From positions 62,001-126,000 of the forward strand of contig JAXLYX010000018.1 in the NCBI GenBank assembly GCA_046351215.1: a DNA stretch of 64,000 nt, read 5' to 3'. The translations under genes were made by a program, and so were the position numbers. Below the pieces are notes generated by a model, which saw only the letters and a list, made by a program, of their open reading frames with translations, did not search any database and was not told the origin of the DNA. Within the stretch, counting starts at the first letter, position 1. Each line of letters opens with the position of its first letter. Source of the DNA: JAXLYX01 sp046351215 (GTDB lineage: Bacteria > Myxococcota_A > Polyangia > Polyangiales > Houyiibacteriaceae). This document shows positions 26,916 through 35,771 of this stretch, piece by piece.

Positions 26916-29900
26916 GGCTCCGTCCGTACCTCCCCCGCGGGCGAGCGGCCCCGGGGGGGCGCGGACGGCGCGAAGAGCCCGACGGGCGGGAGGAAGACCG
27001 AGACCAGGCGGTCCGGGTCGCGGACGCCCTCCGCGACGAGGAAGCCGCGCGCGTCCTCGGCGCCCTTCCGCGCCTCCTCCGAGTCGACGAGCGACGCGAG
27101 CCGCGTACGCGCCACCGCCGGCTCGAGCGCGAGCCGACGCGCCTCGCCCCCCTCGATCGTCGCCGTGAGCTCGGCGATCGCCGTCGCGCGATCGCCCTCG
27201 AGCGCGGCCGCTCCCGCGCGGAGCATCGACGCGCGCACGAGGTGCTCGGGATTGCCCGGATCGACCACGCGCCCGGCGATGCGCCTGATCCGTGACGCGG
27301 TCCACGACGGGAAGCGCCCGGGCTCCGCGAGGAGCATCCGCGCCTCGAGCGAGCCGAGCTCGAGCTTGAACGCACGCAGCAGCGACATCATCGAGAGCTT
27401 CGCCTGGCGGAGCCTCCGGCCGTGGCGCTCCGCGAGCCCACGCACCTCGCCCCGGTAGAGATCCACCTCGACGCGCGCGCGCAGCTCGTAGAGGTGATGG
27501 ATGTGGAAGCCCGAGTCGGGCGAGGTCCAGAGCGGGCGATCGAGGGCGGCGAGCGCCCCCTCGGGATCGTCGCGGACGAGGAACGAGAGGCTCTGGGCCT
27601 TCACGGCGAACGTCTCGAGCAGGAGATCGCTCGTCCGCTCCGCCTCGCGGATCATCCGACCCGAGTACTCGACGCCCTCCGCGAGGCGCCCCGCGGTGCG
27701 GAACGACTCGAGCAGGGCCATCCGCACCATCGCGAGCTTCATCGCGTCCCGCTCCGGCTCGGCGAGCCAGCGCTTCTCGACGGCGCGGAGCCGATCGATC
27801 ATCGCGCTCGCACCGCCCGACACGCCGTCGATGGTCGCCTCGCAGGCCTCGACCCACGTCTTCACGGACTCCGGCATCGTTCGGGTCGCCGGGGCGAGGC
27901 TCGCGCGCAGCCGCGCGATCACGTCGGCCTTCGTGGTCCCGTGCATGGTCGCGTACGCCATCACGGCCATGACGAAGGACTCGGCGAAGCGCGTGACGTC
28001 CCCGAGCTCGCGCGCGAGCAGCCCGTGACCGTAGAGGTGATAGGCGGTCGTGATCGGATCCACCAGGTTCATCGAGCGGAAGACCGCGGCCCGCACGTCG
28101 AGGCCTTCGACGTCGCTCGGCGCGGCGGTCGGGGCACGCGTGGGCAGGACGTCCCGGGCGAAGAGCAGACGGCGCTCGCGGAGCGGGATCGCCGCCATCA
28201 TCACGAAGCGGGGCGGACGCCGCACGCCGACGTCGTCGAGGGCCCGCTCGAGCTCGAGCGTGCCGCGACGGATGTCGCCGGAGAGGATCAGCTGCTCGGC
28301 CGCGAGGCGGCGGCTCGATCGACGGAGCGCGGCGTCGGGCGTCTCGGTCGCCGCGAGGTAGTGGCGCGCCGCGTCGTTCGCTCGCCCGGCGGCCCGGAAG
28401 GCGTCCGCGATCGCCCGCTCGGTGGCGGCACGCTCCGACTCGGGCACGGCGCGGAGCCGCAGGGCCTCTCCGAGCAGGGCCGCGCGGAGCTCGAAGGCGA
28501 GACTGCCCTCGTTCCGTCGGGCCGCCTCGAGCGCCGCGGCGCCGGCCGCCCCGACGTTCCCGGACGCCTCGACGTGGCGCACGTAGGAGAGCGGATCGTG
28601 GACGTCGAGGCCGTGGGCCCGCATGCCCTCGGCGAGCCGTCGATGGAAATACGTCCGCACCTCGGGCCCGAGGTGAGAGGCCACCGATTCGCGCACGCGG
28701 TCGTGGTAGGGCTCGACGTGCACCACCGGCCCGCGCGCCTCGAGACGCACGAGCTGCTCGGCGCGGAGACGGCGCAGCGCACGCGCGCAATCGCGACGCT
28801 TCATCCCGGCGACGTCGGCGAGGAGGTCTCGGCTCGTCCGGGTCCCCGAGACGGCGAGCAAAGCCAGGAGCCCCCGCTCGTGCTCGGAGAGACGCTCGAT
28901 GCGCGACCAGAGCACGGCATCGAGACGCGCCTCGACGGGTCCATCTCCGAGGTCCCTTCCCTCGGCGGCCGCGCGGACGAGCTCGCGGACCAGCATCGGA
29001 TGGCCACCGGCGGACGCGCAGAGCGTCTCCAGCGTCCGGACGACGTCGGGCCCGAGATCGCCCGCCAGCGCGTCGACGAGGGCGACCGTCTCGCCCTCTC
29101 CGAGCCCGGACACGTCGACGCGCGCGAAACCGGCGAGCGCCCGGGCCACGGCCCCGTCCGGCTGCGCATCGATCGCGGAGAGGAGCTCGGGACGCGCGGT
29201 CGCGACCACGGCGATCGGCGGCGGCGCGGGAGGGGCGAGGATCGCGCGGAGCAGCACGTGACTCTCGGCGTCGGCCCATTGGAGGTCGTCGAGGACGAGG
29301 ATCACGGGCCGAGAGGCGGAAAGTCGGACCAGCAACGATCTCAGCGCCTCGAAGGCCCGACCGCGGCTCTCGGCGCGGTTCTCGGCATCCGCGGGAGCGA
29401 GCGAAGCCCGTTCGAGACCGGGCACCCGACCGAGCACCGGGAAGAGCCGCACGAGATCGTCGATCTCGCGGGGCAGGACGCCGCGGAGCGCCTCCTCGGG
29501 CAGGATGGCGAGCTCTCGCGCGAGCGCGTCGATCACGCCGTCGAAAGCCTTGAACGGCACGGACTCCTGCTGGTAGCAGCGGCCACGGAGGACGAGGACG
29601 TGCTCGAGCTCGTGCGTGGCGCGACGGAGCGCCGTGCGGACGAGCTCCGTCTTGCCGACCCCGGGCGGACCCACGACCACGAACGGGACGCTGCGGCGTC
29701 GCGCCCAGGCCTCCGCGAAGCCGGCGGCGAGGCGCGCGAGCTCGGGCTCGCGACCGACGAAGATCGGCCGTGCGAGCGTCGTCGGCGCCGTGCGCGGCGC
29801 CTCGGCGAGCCGCATCCGGGCCTCGAGCGCCGACGGTCGTCTCGCCGGATCGCGGTCGAGCAGATCCATGCAGAGGGCGTCGAGATCGACGGGCACCGAG

Positions 29901-30901
29901 GGATCCACGTCGATCGGCCGGGGCGGTGACGTACGCTGCTTGGCGCGGAGGATCTGTGAGGGTGTGCCCCGGAAGGGGAGCGCGCCGACGAGCGCTTCGT
30001 AGAGGACCACTCCGACCCCGTACAGGTCGGCGGACGGAGCGGGCGCCGCGCCCTTCGCCTGCTCGGGCGCCATGAAGGAAGCCGTGCCGACGACGAGCCC
30101 CTCCTCGTCCTCGGCCTGGTCGAGGGGATCGACGTGGGTCGCGATGCCGAGGTCGAGCAGGACCACGCGACCGTCGCGCTCGACGAGGATGTTCGAGGGC
30201 TTCACGTCCCGGTGGACGAGACCCCGGCGGTGGAGCTCCGCGAGCGCGTCGAAGAGCTGCGCGAGCGCCGGCCGGAGACGCGCCTCGTCGAGGGGCCCGC
30301 GACGTCGGCGTCGACGCAGGTGGATCGCGCTCGTCTCCTCGCCGCCCGGCCCTGCTCCGGTCGTGGGCTCGTCCTGGATCGGAAGCGAGCCCCAGGAATC
30401 GGAGGTGCCCCCGGTCGACGGGGCCTCGAGTCGAGTCGACTCGGATTCGGTGGCCGTCTCCGGCGTTCTCGGCCTCTTCGCTCCCACGGCGATCGTCGCG
30501 TCGTCCGTCGCGGGCCCACTCCCCCGAGGCGTCGGGCCTTCGTTCCCGAGCGGCGCGTCGGCCGAGAGACGCGGACGGAGGTCGGTGGTCGTCGAAGGGA
30601 CGCCCGTGACGAACTCGACGAAGTCGACTCCGTCGACGAGCTCCATCGTGAAGTACCACTGGCCGCCTTCCTCGACGAGCTCGCCGAGCTCCACGAGGTT
30701 CGGATGCGCGACGTCCGCGAGGACGCGGAACTCCTGCTTGAAGCGGAGCAGGCTCGACGGCTCGAGCTCGCGCAGCGTCTTCAGCGCGACGAGCTCGCCG
30801 TTGCTCCGATCCCTCGCTTCGTACACGACGCCCATGCCGCCTTCGCCGAGACGGCGGACGAGCTCGAAGCGCTCCGAGTGGAAGGGCAGCGGACCGGTCA
30901 T
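26906..30901 (-). CDS. Ser/Thr protein kinase fused to AAA/STAND-type ATPase and helical repeat region (PknK-like)
   Basis: 1331 residues from the ATG at 30901. The kinase domain (12-360) has LGEGGMGVVYEA, the ATP Lys at 41, HRDVKPSN (230-237), DLG in place of DFG (Asp250) and APE (278-280). A Ser/Thr/Pro/Arg-rich insertion of about 100 residues (101-203) splits the lobes. An ORC/AAA16-type ATPase follows (from about 381, FVGREPE; Walker A GPPGVGKT 411-418; Walker B VILVLDDLQWAD). The remaining 700 residues are Ala/Arg/Leu-rich helices, probably TPR-like. This matches multidomain signalling kinases common in Myxococcota. No HTH output domain is visible, so it likely acts through phosphorylation or scaffolding. 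Confidence 0.88.
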   Translation of the reverse strand: MTGPLPFHSERFELVRRLGEGGMGVVYEARDRSNGELVALKTLRELEPSSLLRFKQEFRVLADVAHPNLVELGELVEEGGQWYFTMELVDGVDFVEFVTGVPSTTTDLRPRLSADAPLGNEGPTPRGSGPATDDATIAVGAKRPRTPETATESESTRLEAPSTGGTSDSWGSLPIQDEPTTGAGPGGEETSAIHLRRRRRRGPLDEARLRPALAQLFDALAELHRRGLVHRDVKPSNILVERDGRVVLLDLGIATHVDPLDQAEDEEGLVVGTASFMAPEQAKGAAPAPSADLYGVGVVLYEALVGALPFRGTPSQILRAKQRTSPPRPIDVDPSVPVDLDALCMDLLDRDPARRPSALEARMRLAEAPRTAPTTLARPIFVGREPELARLAAGFAEAWARRRSVPFVVVGPPGVGKTELVRTALRRATHELEHVLVLRGRCYQQESVPFKAFDGVIDALARELAILPEEALRGVLPREIDDLVRLFPVLGRVPGLERASLAPADAENRAESRGRAFEALRSLLVRLSASRPVILVLDDLQWADAESHVLLRAILAPPAPPPIAVVATARPELLSAIDAQPDGAVARALAGFARVDVSGLGEGETVALVDALAGDLGPDVVRTLETLCASAGGHPMLVRELVRAAAEGRDLGDGPVEARLDAVLWSRIERLSEHERGLLALLAVSGTRTSRDLLADVAGMKRRDCARALRRLRAEQLVRLEARGPVVHVEPYHDRVRESVASHLGPEVRTYFHRRLAEGMRAHGLDVHDPLSYVRHVEASGNVGAAGAAALEAARRNEGSLAFELRAALLGEALRLRAVPESERAATERAIADAFRAAGRANDAARHYLAATETPDAALRRSSRRLAAEQLILSGDIRRGTLELERALDDVGVRRPPRFVMMAAIPLRERRLLFARDVLPTRAPTAAPSDVEGLDVRAAVFRSMNLVDPITTAYHLYGHGLLARELGDVTRFAESFVMAVMAYATMHGTTKADVIARLRASLAPATRTMPESVKTWVEACEATIDGVSGGASAMIDRLRAVEKRWLAEPERDAMKLAMVRMALLESFRTAGRLAEGVEYSGRMIREAERTSDLLLETFAVKAQSLSFLVRDDPEGALAALDRPLWTSPDSGFHIHHLYELRARVEVDLYRGEVRGLAERHGRRLRQAKLSMMSLLRAFKLELGSLEARMLLAEPGRFPSWTASRIRRIAGRVVDPGNPEHLVRASMLRAGAAALEGDRATAIAELTATIEGGEARRLALEPAVARTRLASLVDSEEARKGAEDARGFLVAEGVRDPDRLVSVFLPPVGLFAPSAPPRGRSPAGEVRTEPQP

Positions 30902-30981
30902 TCACGAGGACCGGGAGCTCGCATCCCCCGGACGGCTCATCGTACCGGATGCCGGCGTGGCTCCCCAAGCCGTAGAACGGC

Positions 30982-31014
30982 GAAGGCCGCGAGGCATGAC
31001 ACCCCGCGGCCTTC
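30982..31014 (-). terminator. Terminator hairpin after the acyl-CoA carboxylase operon
   Basis: Perfect 10-base arms GAAGGCCGCG (30982-30991) and CGCGGCCTTC (31005-31014) surround a 13-base loop, starting 28 bases beyond the carboxylase alpha stop. It separates that operon from the downstream kinase-ATPase gene on the same strand. There is no T-run. Confidence 0.55.
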
Positions 31015-31041
31015 TCGACGCGATGCGGTAGCGAAACCGGC

Positions 31042-33867
31042 TCAGGCCGGCGTCGTCGCTGCGAGATAGGCGTCGGTGTTCGCCTTGGTCTTCGCCGCGC
31101 GCTCCTTCGGGTCCTCCTCGACGAACTTCTCGTCGGGCGTGACCTTGTAGAGCGGCTGGCCCTTCTGGACGATCGTGCCGTTGCCCTCGATGAGGACCTC
31201 GTCGACGGTGCCCGCGAAGGTCGCGTAGACCTTGTTGAACATCTTCATGACCTCGACGATGTAGAGCGGATCGCCGGCCTTGAAGTGCGTGCCCTTCTCG
31301 AGGAAGTGCGGCATTCCCGGCGCTTCCTGCGCGTAGAACATGCCGCCCGAGGCAGCGACGATCTCGTCGGCCTTCGTCGCCGGGGGCGGGACGAGGACCT
31401 TCTTCATCGCGCCCTGGAGCTGCGTGTCGAGCAGGCGCTCCGGGATGACGACCGTCATGTCCTCCGCGAGGCGGAGGTCGTAGAAGCCGACCTTCTTGGC
31501 CATCATCGGGAGGATCGTGAGGATCTCGAGGCCGAGCTGGAAGCCGCGGTGCGCCGCGCGGACCTTCGCCCACGTGGTCGCGTCGAAGCCGAAGCTCGGG
31601 GTCGACGAGCGGAGCGCCGCGTCGAGCGACGCGTAGTCCGTGCCGGCCGGGACGTGGACCGCGAGCTTCGCGTAGAAGTCGAGGGCCGCGTCGAGCTGCT
31701 CCTGGTCGTGGCCCCAGATCACGTGCGCGGCGGGCGCGTCCGGCTGGTCGTCCATGTGCAGGAGGTGGTAGGTGTCCGAGAGGACCTGCACCGGGTTCTT
31801 CTTCCACACGACGCGATCGCCGTCGTAGGTGAAGTCGAGGCGGTGCTGGCTGAGCCACGCCGACAGGAAGTGCGGCTCGTCCATCAGCCTGGCGATGGGG
31901 CGCTCGAGCAACGTCTCCTTGAGCGCGAGGATCTTCTTGGTCGCGTCGACGGCTTCCTTGCCGCCGGCCTCGGCCTCCTTGATCGCGCGCTTCTCGATCG
32001 CGTGGAACGCGTAGTCGAGATCGACGTGGTTCGCTTCCTGCTTGAGCTGGCCGACCAGCGTGAGGTACGGCACGACGAACTTCGTCGTCGGCTTCGCCCA
32101 CACGCCGTTCGAGAGGAACCAGCTCACGAGGCCGTAGTGGAACTCGAGGTTCGTCGCGAGGTCCGAGCCGCGGATCGTCGTCTTGCGGAGGATCTCCGCC
32201 AGGCGGACGTAGCTGTCGTACCGATCGGCACCCGTCGAGAGCAGGAGCGCGATGTTCGAGTCGTAGGCGCCCGCGAGGCGGTAGCGCATGAAGAGGCCCG
32301 TGTCCGGGTTCTTCAGCGAGATGCCCTGGTCGTCGCGGATCTCGCCCTCGATGGCGTCCGACCACGACATGATCACGCCGCCCGCGTGCGGGGAGAGCGA
32401 GCGATCGGTCGCGTTGAGACGCGCCTCGGCGGCCGCGCCCTCGCGCTCGATGCGCTCAGGCTTCGGCAGCTTCGAGCGGAACTTCGCGATGAGCGCCATG
32501 ACCTCGACGATCGAGTGGACGTCGAAGTAGTCCGTCGAGTCGTCGGGGTTGCGGAAGCGCAGCGCGTAGCAGAGCTCCGAGACCCGGTGCTCGACCTGGA
32601 TGCGCGTGTTCACCTCCATGAAGAAGTGACGCGCGCCCTCGACGATGCACTCGAAGGTCGACGCCGAGTCGAGACGCACGGCCTTGCCGAAGCGCGCCGC
32701 CTCGTCCTCCATGCGGCGGAGCGTGGCGAGGTCCATCTCGAGGGCCTTCGCCTCGTTCTCGCGACCCTCGGCGCGCGCCTTGTCGGCCGCGACGCGGAGG
32801 GCCTCCTGCGTCACGGAGATCTCGAGGAGCTTCTGCTCGTGCATCTGCAGCGAGCAGTCACGTCCGCCGAGCGTGATGCACCAGTCGCCGTTGCCGAGGA
32901 CCTGGATCTCGTTGTGGCGCGTCTGCTCGATGTTGAGCTCGAGCAGGATGTTCTTGTTGTCGCCGACGCCCGTCGCCTTGACCTCCTGGAGACACTCGCG
33001 GACGAGGCCCGGGACCTTGGTGGGATCGGAGAAGATGCGCTGGCCCTTGCCGCCGCCGCCGCCGATCGCCTTGAGGCGGAAGCGGCTGCCCTTGTACTCC
33101 TCGAGGATCTTCGTGGCCTCGGCCTGGAGCGTCGCGCCGAGCTCGTCGATCGTGTAGAGGTCGATGCCCTTCGCGTACGAGGCCGCGAGGACCGCGTCCG
33201 CCTTGTCCTCGAGCGAGAGCCCGGCCTTCGAGAGCTCGGGCACGTCGAGGCCGTTCTCCTTGGCGATGCGGGCGAGGCCGGCCTCGTCCTTGGCCTTGCC
33301 GAGGAGCGTGCGGACGGTGGCGTTGTTGACGCCCGGCGTGACCGAGACGTCGTTCGCGAGCGCCGTGCGCTTCGCCTCGTCCTTCATGCCGGCGGCTTCC
33401 TGCGTGTAGGAGCCCGGGCCCATGAAGGTGAGGCCGGCCTGCTCGATCGCGCGGACGAAGTCCGCGTCCTCGGCCATGAAGCCGTAGCCGGCGAAGACGT
33501 ACTTGTAGCCGTTCTCCCGGCAGATCTCGATCATCTGCTGGACGCGCTGGACACGCTCTTCCTTCGTCGCGCCCGTGTAGTCGGGCACGCGATGCACGTG
33601 CTTCGGATCCATGATCCGGAGCTCGGGAGCGAGCGCACGCGGGTACGTGATGCTGTCGCGCTCCGAGAGGAGGATGCCGACGTTGGTCATCCCCATCTCG
33701 CGGAAGACGTCGAGCGCCTCCTTGCGGATGGGACCGCGGCAGACGATGAGCACGCTCATGTCGTCGGCGGCGAATTCCCGGACCCAGTGCGAGCTCGACT
33801 GCCCGAGGCGACGGTCGCGGTGGATCAGCGGGTTGTTCGAATAGGCGTTGTAGGGCTTCTGGGACAT
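31042..33867 (-). CDS. Acyl-CoA carboxylase alpha subunit: biotin carboxylase plus biotin carrier domain
   Basis: 941 residues from the ATG at 33867. Biotin carboxylase N-domain with VLIVCRGPIRKEALDVFREMG; the glycine-rich ATP loop KAIGGGGGKGQRIF; active-site stretch MEVNTRIQVEHRVSE; then a C-terminal biotin carrier domain with biotinyl Lys875 in VEVMKMFN. About 80 residues are inserted between the usual PGV turn and the Gly loop (near 174-265), and about 300 residues separate the carboxylase from the carrier. It carboxylates biotin with ATP and bicarbonate for the partner transferase, whose stop overlaps this start (TGATG). The acyl-CoA substrate (acetyl, propionyl or other) cannot be read from the sequence. 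Confidence 0.88.
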   Translation of the reverse strand: MSQKPYNAYSNNPLIHRDRRLGQSSSHWVREFAADDMSVLIVCRGPIRKEALDVFREMGMTNVGILLSERDSITYPRALAPELRIMDPKHVHRVPDYTGATKEERVQRVQQMIEICRENGYKYVFAGYGFMAEDADFVRAIEQAGLTFMGPGSYTQEAAGMKDEAKRTALANDVSVTPGVNNATVRTLLGKAKDEAGLARIAKENGLDVPELSKAGLSLEDKADAVLAASYAKGIDLYTIDELGATLQAEATKILEEYKGSRFRLKAIGGGGGKGQRIFSDPTKVPGLVRECLQEVKATGVGDNKNILLELNIEQTRHNEIQVLGNGDWCITLGGRDCSLQMHEQKLLEISVTQEALRVAADKARAEGRENEAKALEMDLATLRRMEDEAARFGKAVRLDSASTFECIVEGARHFFMEVNTRIQVEHRVSELCYALRFRNPDDSTDYFDVHSIVEVMALIAKFRSKLPKPERIEREGAAAEARLNATDRSLSPHAGGVIMSWSDAIEGEIRDDQGISLKNPDTGLFMRYRLAGAYDSNIALLLSTGADRYDSYVRLAEILRKTTIRGSDLATNLEFHYGLVSWFLSNGVWAKPTTKFVVPYLTLVGQLKQEANHVDLDYAFHAIEKRAIKEAEAGGKEAVDATKKILALKETLLERPIARLMDEPHFLSAWLSQHRLDFTYDGDRVVWKKNPVQVLSDTYHLLHMDDQPDAPAAHVIWGHDQEQLDAALDFYAKLAVHVPAGTDYASLDAALRSSTPSFGFDATTWAKVRAAHRGFQLGLEILTILPMMAKKVGFYDLRLAEDMTVVIPERLLDTQLQGAMKKVLVPPPATKADEIVAASGGMFYAQEAPGMPHFLEKGTHFKAGDPLYIVEVMKMFNKVYATFAGTVDEVLIEGNGTIVQKGQPLYKVTPDEKFVEEDPKERAAKTKANTDAYLAATTPA

Positions 33868-35570
33868 CAGAAGAACTCCCGCTGGACGGACTGCATCGGT
33901 CCCGGCTGGTAGTGACGGAGGAGGAAGGAGAGGCTCTTGCCGAGCGAGGTCCGGATGTCGGAAGGCATCACGATCTCGGAGATGGAGCCGAGCGAGAGGG
34001 CCTCGCGCGGGTTCATGAGCTCCTTCTCGTAACGCTGGTTCAGCTTGGCATCCTCGGCCTTCAGCCAGTCGGCCGCCTGCTTCTCGGCGTCCGCCTTCGA
34101 GGCGCCCTTCGCGACGGCGTCGCGGACCATCGCCGCGGCCTGGTCGCGCACCTTCTTGAGCTCGCCCTTGTAGACGTACTCCTTGCCGGCGGGGCCCATG
34201 ACGGCCACGCGCGTCGTCGGGAGCGCGTACACGAGGTCGGCGCCGGTCGCGTAGCAGTTGAACGCTGCGTACGCGCCGCCGAAGGCGTTGCGGATGATGA
34301 AGAGGATGCGCGGCGTGCGCAGGTCGATGATCGAGTCGAGCATCGCGCGACCCGCCTGGACGATTCCGCGCGTCTCCTGGTCACGGCCGGGCAGGAAGCC
34401 CGTCGTGTCCTCGAGGAAGATCACGGGGATGTTGTAGATGTTGCAGAAGCGCACGAAGCGGGCGATCTTCAGCGCGGCATCGACGTCGATCTGACCGCTC
34501 GCCACGGCCGAGTTGTTCGCCGCGAAGCCGACGACGTGACCGCCGACGCGACCGAACGCGGTGATCGCGTTCTTGGCGCGGTCCGGCTGGATCTCGAAGA
34601 AGTCGCCGTGGTCGCAGATCTGCTGGATGAAGATCGAGACGTCGATCGGCGTGTTGAAGCCCGTCGGCGAGTTGAACGCCTTGCGGAGCAGCGTGTCGAT
34701 CTCGGTGGTCTTTCGCTCGAGCGGATCCGACGTGGTCTCGAAGCTCGGCGCTTCCTTGTTCGAGTTCGGCAGGTACGAGAGCAGCCGCTGCGCCGTGCGG
34801 AGCGCGCCGACCTCGTCCGCGACCGTGAGGTCGGCGACGCCGCTCGCGCCGTGGACCTTGGGGCCGCCGAGGTCGTCGGGCGTCACGTCCTCGCCGAGGA
34901 CGCTCTTCACGACGCCCGCACCCGTCAGGCCGAAGAAGGTGTTCGCCGGCTGGATGACGAAGCTGCCCTGACGCGGGAGGTAGGAGCCGCCGCCCGCGTT
35001 GTAGCCGAACATGCACATGATGCTCGGGACGACGCCGCTGATCTTGCGGAGCGCGGTGAAGGCCTCGGCGTAGCCGTCGAGACCGCCGACGCCGGCCGGC
35101 ACGTAGGCGCCGGCGCTGTCGTTCATGCCGATGACCGGCATGCCCTTGTCGCCCGCCATGCGGAAGAGGTTCGCGAGCTTGCCGCCGTTCGTCGCGTCCA
35201 TCGAGCCGGCGCGCACCGTGAAGTCGTGTCCGTAGAGGGCCACGTCCCGGCCGTGGATCTTGAGGATCGCGGTGACGAGCGAGGCACCGTCGAGGTTCGG
35301 ACCCCAGTTCTGGTAGAGGATGTGGGGACGCTCGCCCTTGTCCTGGAGCACGTCGATGCGCTCCCAGACGGTCATGCGGTCCTTCGCGTGCTGCTTCAGG
35401 ACCTGGATGGTTCCAGCAGCAACGAACGGACGCGAGCGAAGCTCCTCGCCCTCGATCAGCGCCTGATCGTAGGGTCCGACGGGCGCCTTCGGGCCCTTCG
35501 GGGTCTCTTCCTCGCCGGGCGCCGAGAGGGGATCCTCCAGCGTGGGCGTGACGATGGGTTCGGTGGACAT
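33867..35570 (-). CDS. Acyl-CoA carboxylase beta subunit (carboxyltransferase)
   Basis: 567 residues from the ATG at 35570. It contains both crotonase-like halves of a propionyl/acetyl-CoA carboxylase beta subunit: the N-half GYNAGGGSYLPRQGSFVIQ with its oxyanion glycines, and the C-half FLPGRDQETRGIVQAGR and RNAFGGAYAAFNCYATGAD. It transfers the carboxyl group from biotin on the alpha subunit to acyl-CoA, supplying malonyl- or methylmalonyl-CoA. First gene of a two-gene operon, translationally coupled to alpha by a 1-base stop/start overlap. The N-terminal 35 residues are Pro/Glu-rich and non-conserved. The promoter probably lies in 35571-35719. Confidence 0.9.
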   Translation of the reverse strand: MSTEPIVTPTLEDPLSAPGEEETPKGPKAPVGPYDQALIEGEELRSRPFVAAGTIQVLKQHAKDRMTVWERIDVLQDKGERPHILYQNWGPNLDGASLVTAILKIHGRDVALYGHDFTVRAGSMDATNGGKLANLFRMAGDKGMPVIGMNDSAGAYVPAGVGGLDGYAEAFTALRKISGVVPSIMCMFGYNAGGGSYLPRQGSFVIQPANTFFGLTGAGVVKSVLGEDVTPDDLGGPKVHGASGVADLTVADEVGALRTAQRLLSYLPNSNKEAPSFETTSDPLERKTTEIDTLLRKAFNSPTGFNTPIDVSIFIQQICDHGDFFEIQPDRAKNAITAFGRVGGHVVGFAANNSAVASGQIDVDAALKIARFVRFCNIYNIPVIFLEDTTGFLPGRDQETRGIVQAGRAMLDSIIDLRTPRILFIIRNAFGGAYAAFNCYATGADLVYALPTTRVAVMGPAGKEYVYKGELKKVRDQAAAMVRDAVAKGASKADAEKQAADWLKAEDAKLNQRYEKELMNPREALSLGSISEIVMPSDIRTSLGKSLSFLLRHYQPGPMQSVQREFF

Positions 35571-35719
35571 GGAAAGGTTGCCCCTTGAACGCGAACGATC
35601 CCTGCGGTGCAGCCTGAACGAGCGGCGCCGCGGGACCCGTGGGTGGTGCGATCCCTTATCCCGACGCGCCGGAGAACGCCAGCCAGAACTCCTGCGAAAC
35701 CGCAGATATGCGAGGGTTT

Positions 35720-35735
35720 CCGGCCGGACGGCCGG
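35720..35735. terminator. GC hairpin flanked by T/A triplets between same-strand genes
   Basis: CCGGCC and GGCCGG pair around GGAC (35720-35735), flanked by TTT on both sides. The hairpin lies 37 bases beyond the stop of the leftward metallophosphoesterase gene and upstream of the carboxylase operon. It is a terminator candidate for the former. Confidence 0.4.
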
Positions 35736-35771
35736 TTTGTAACGGCCCCGTAATCGGCGGGCCTTCCGTCG

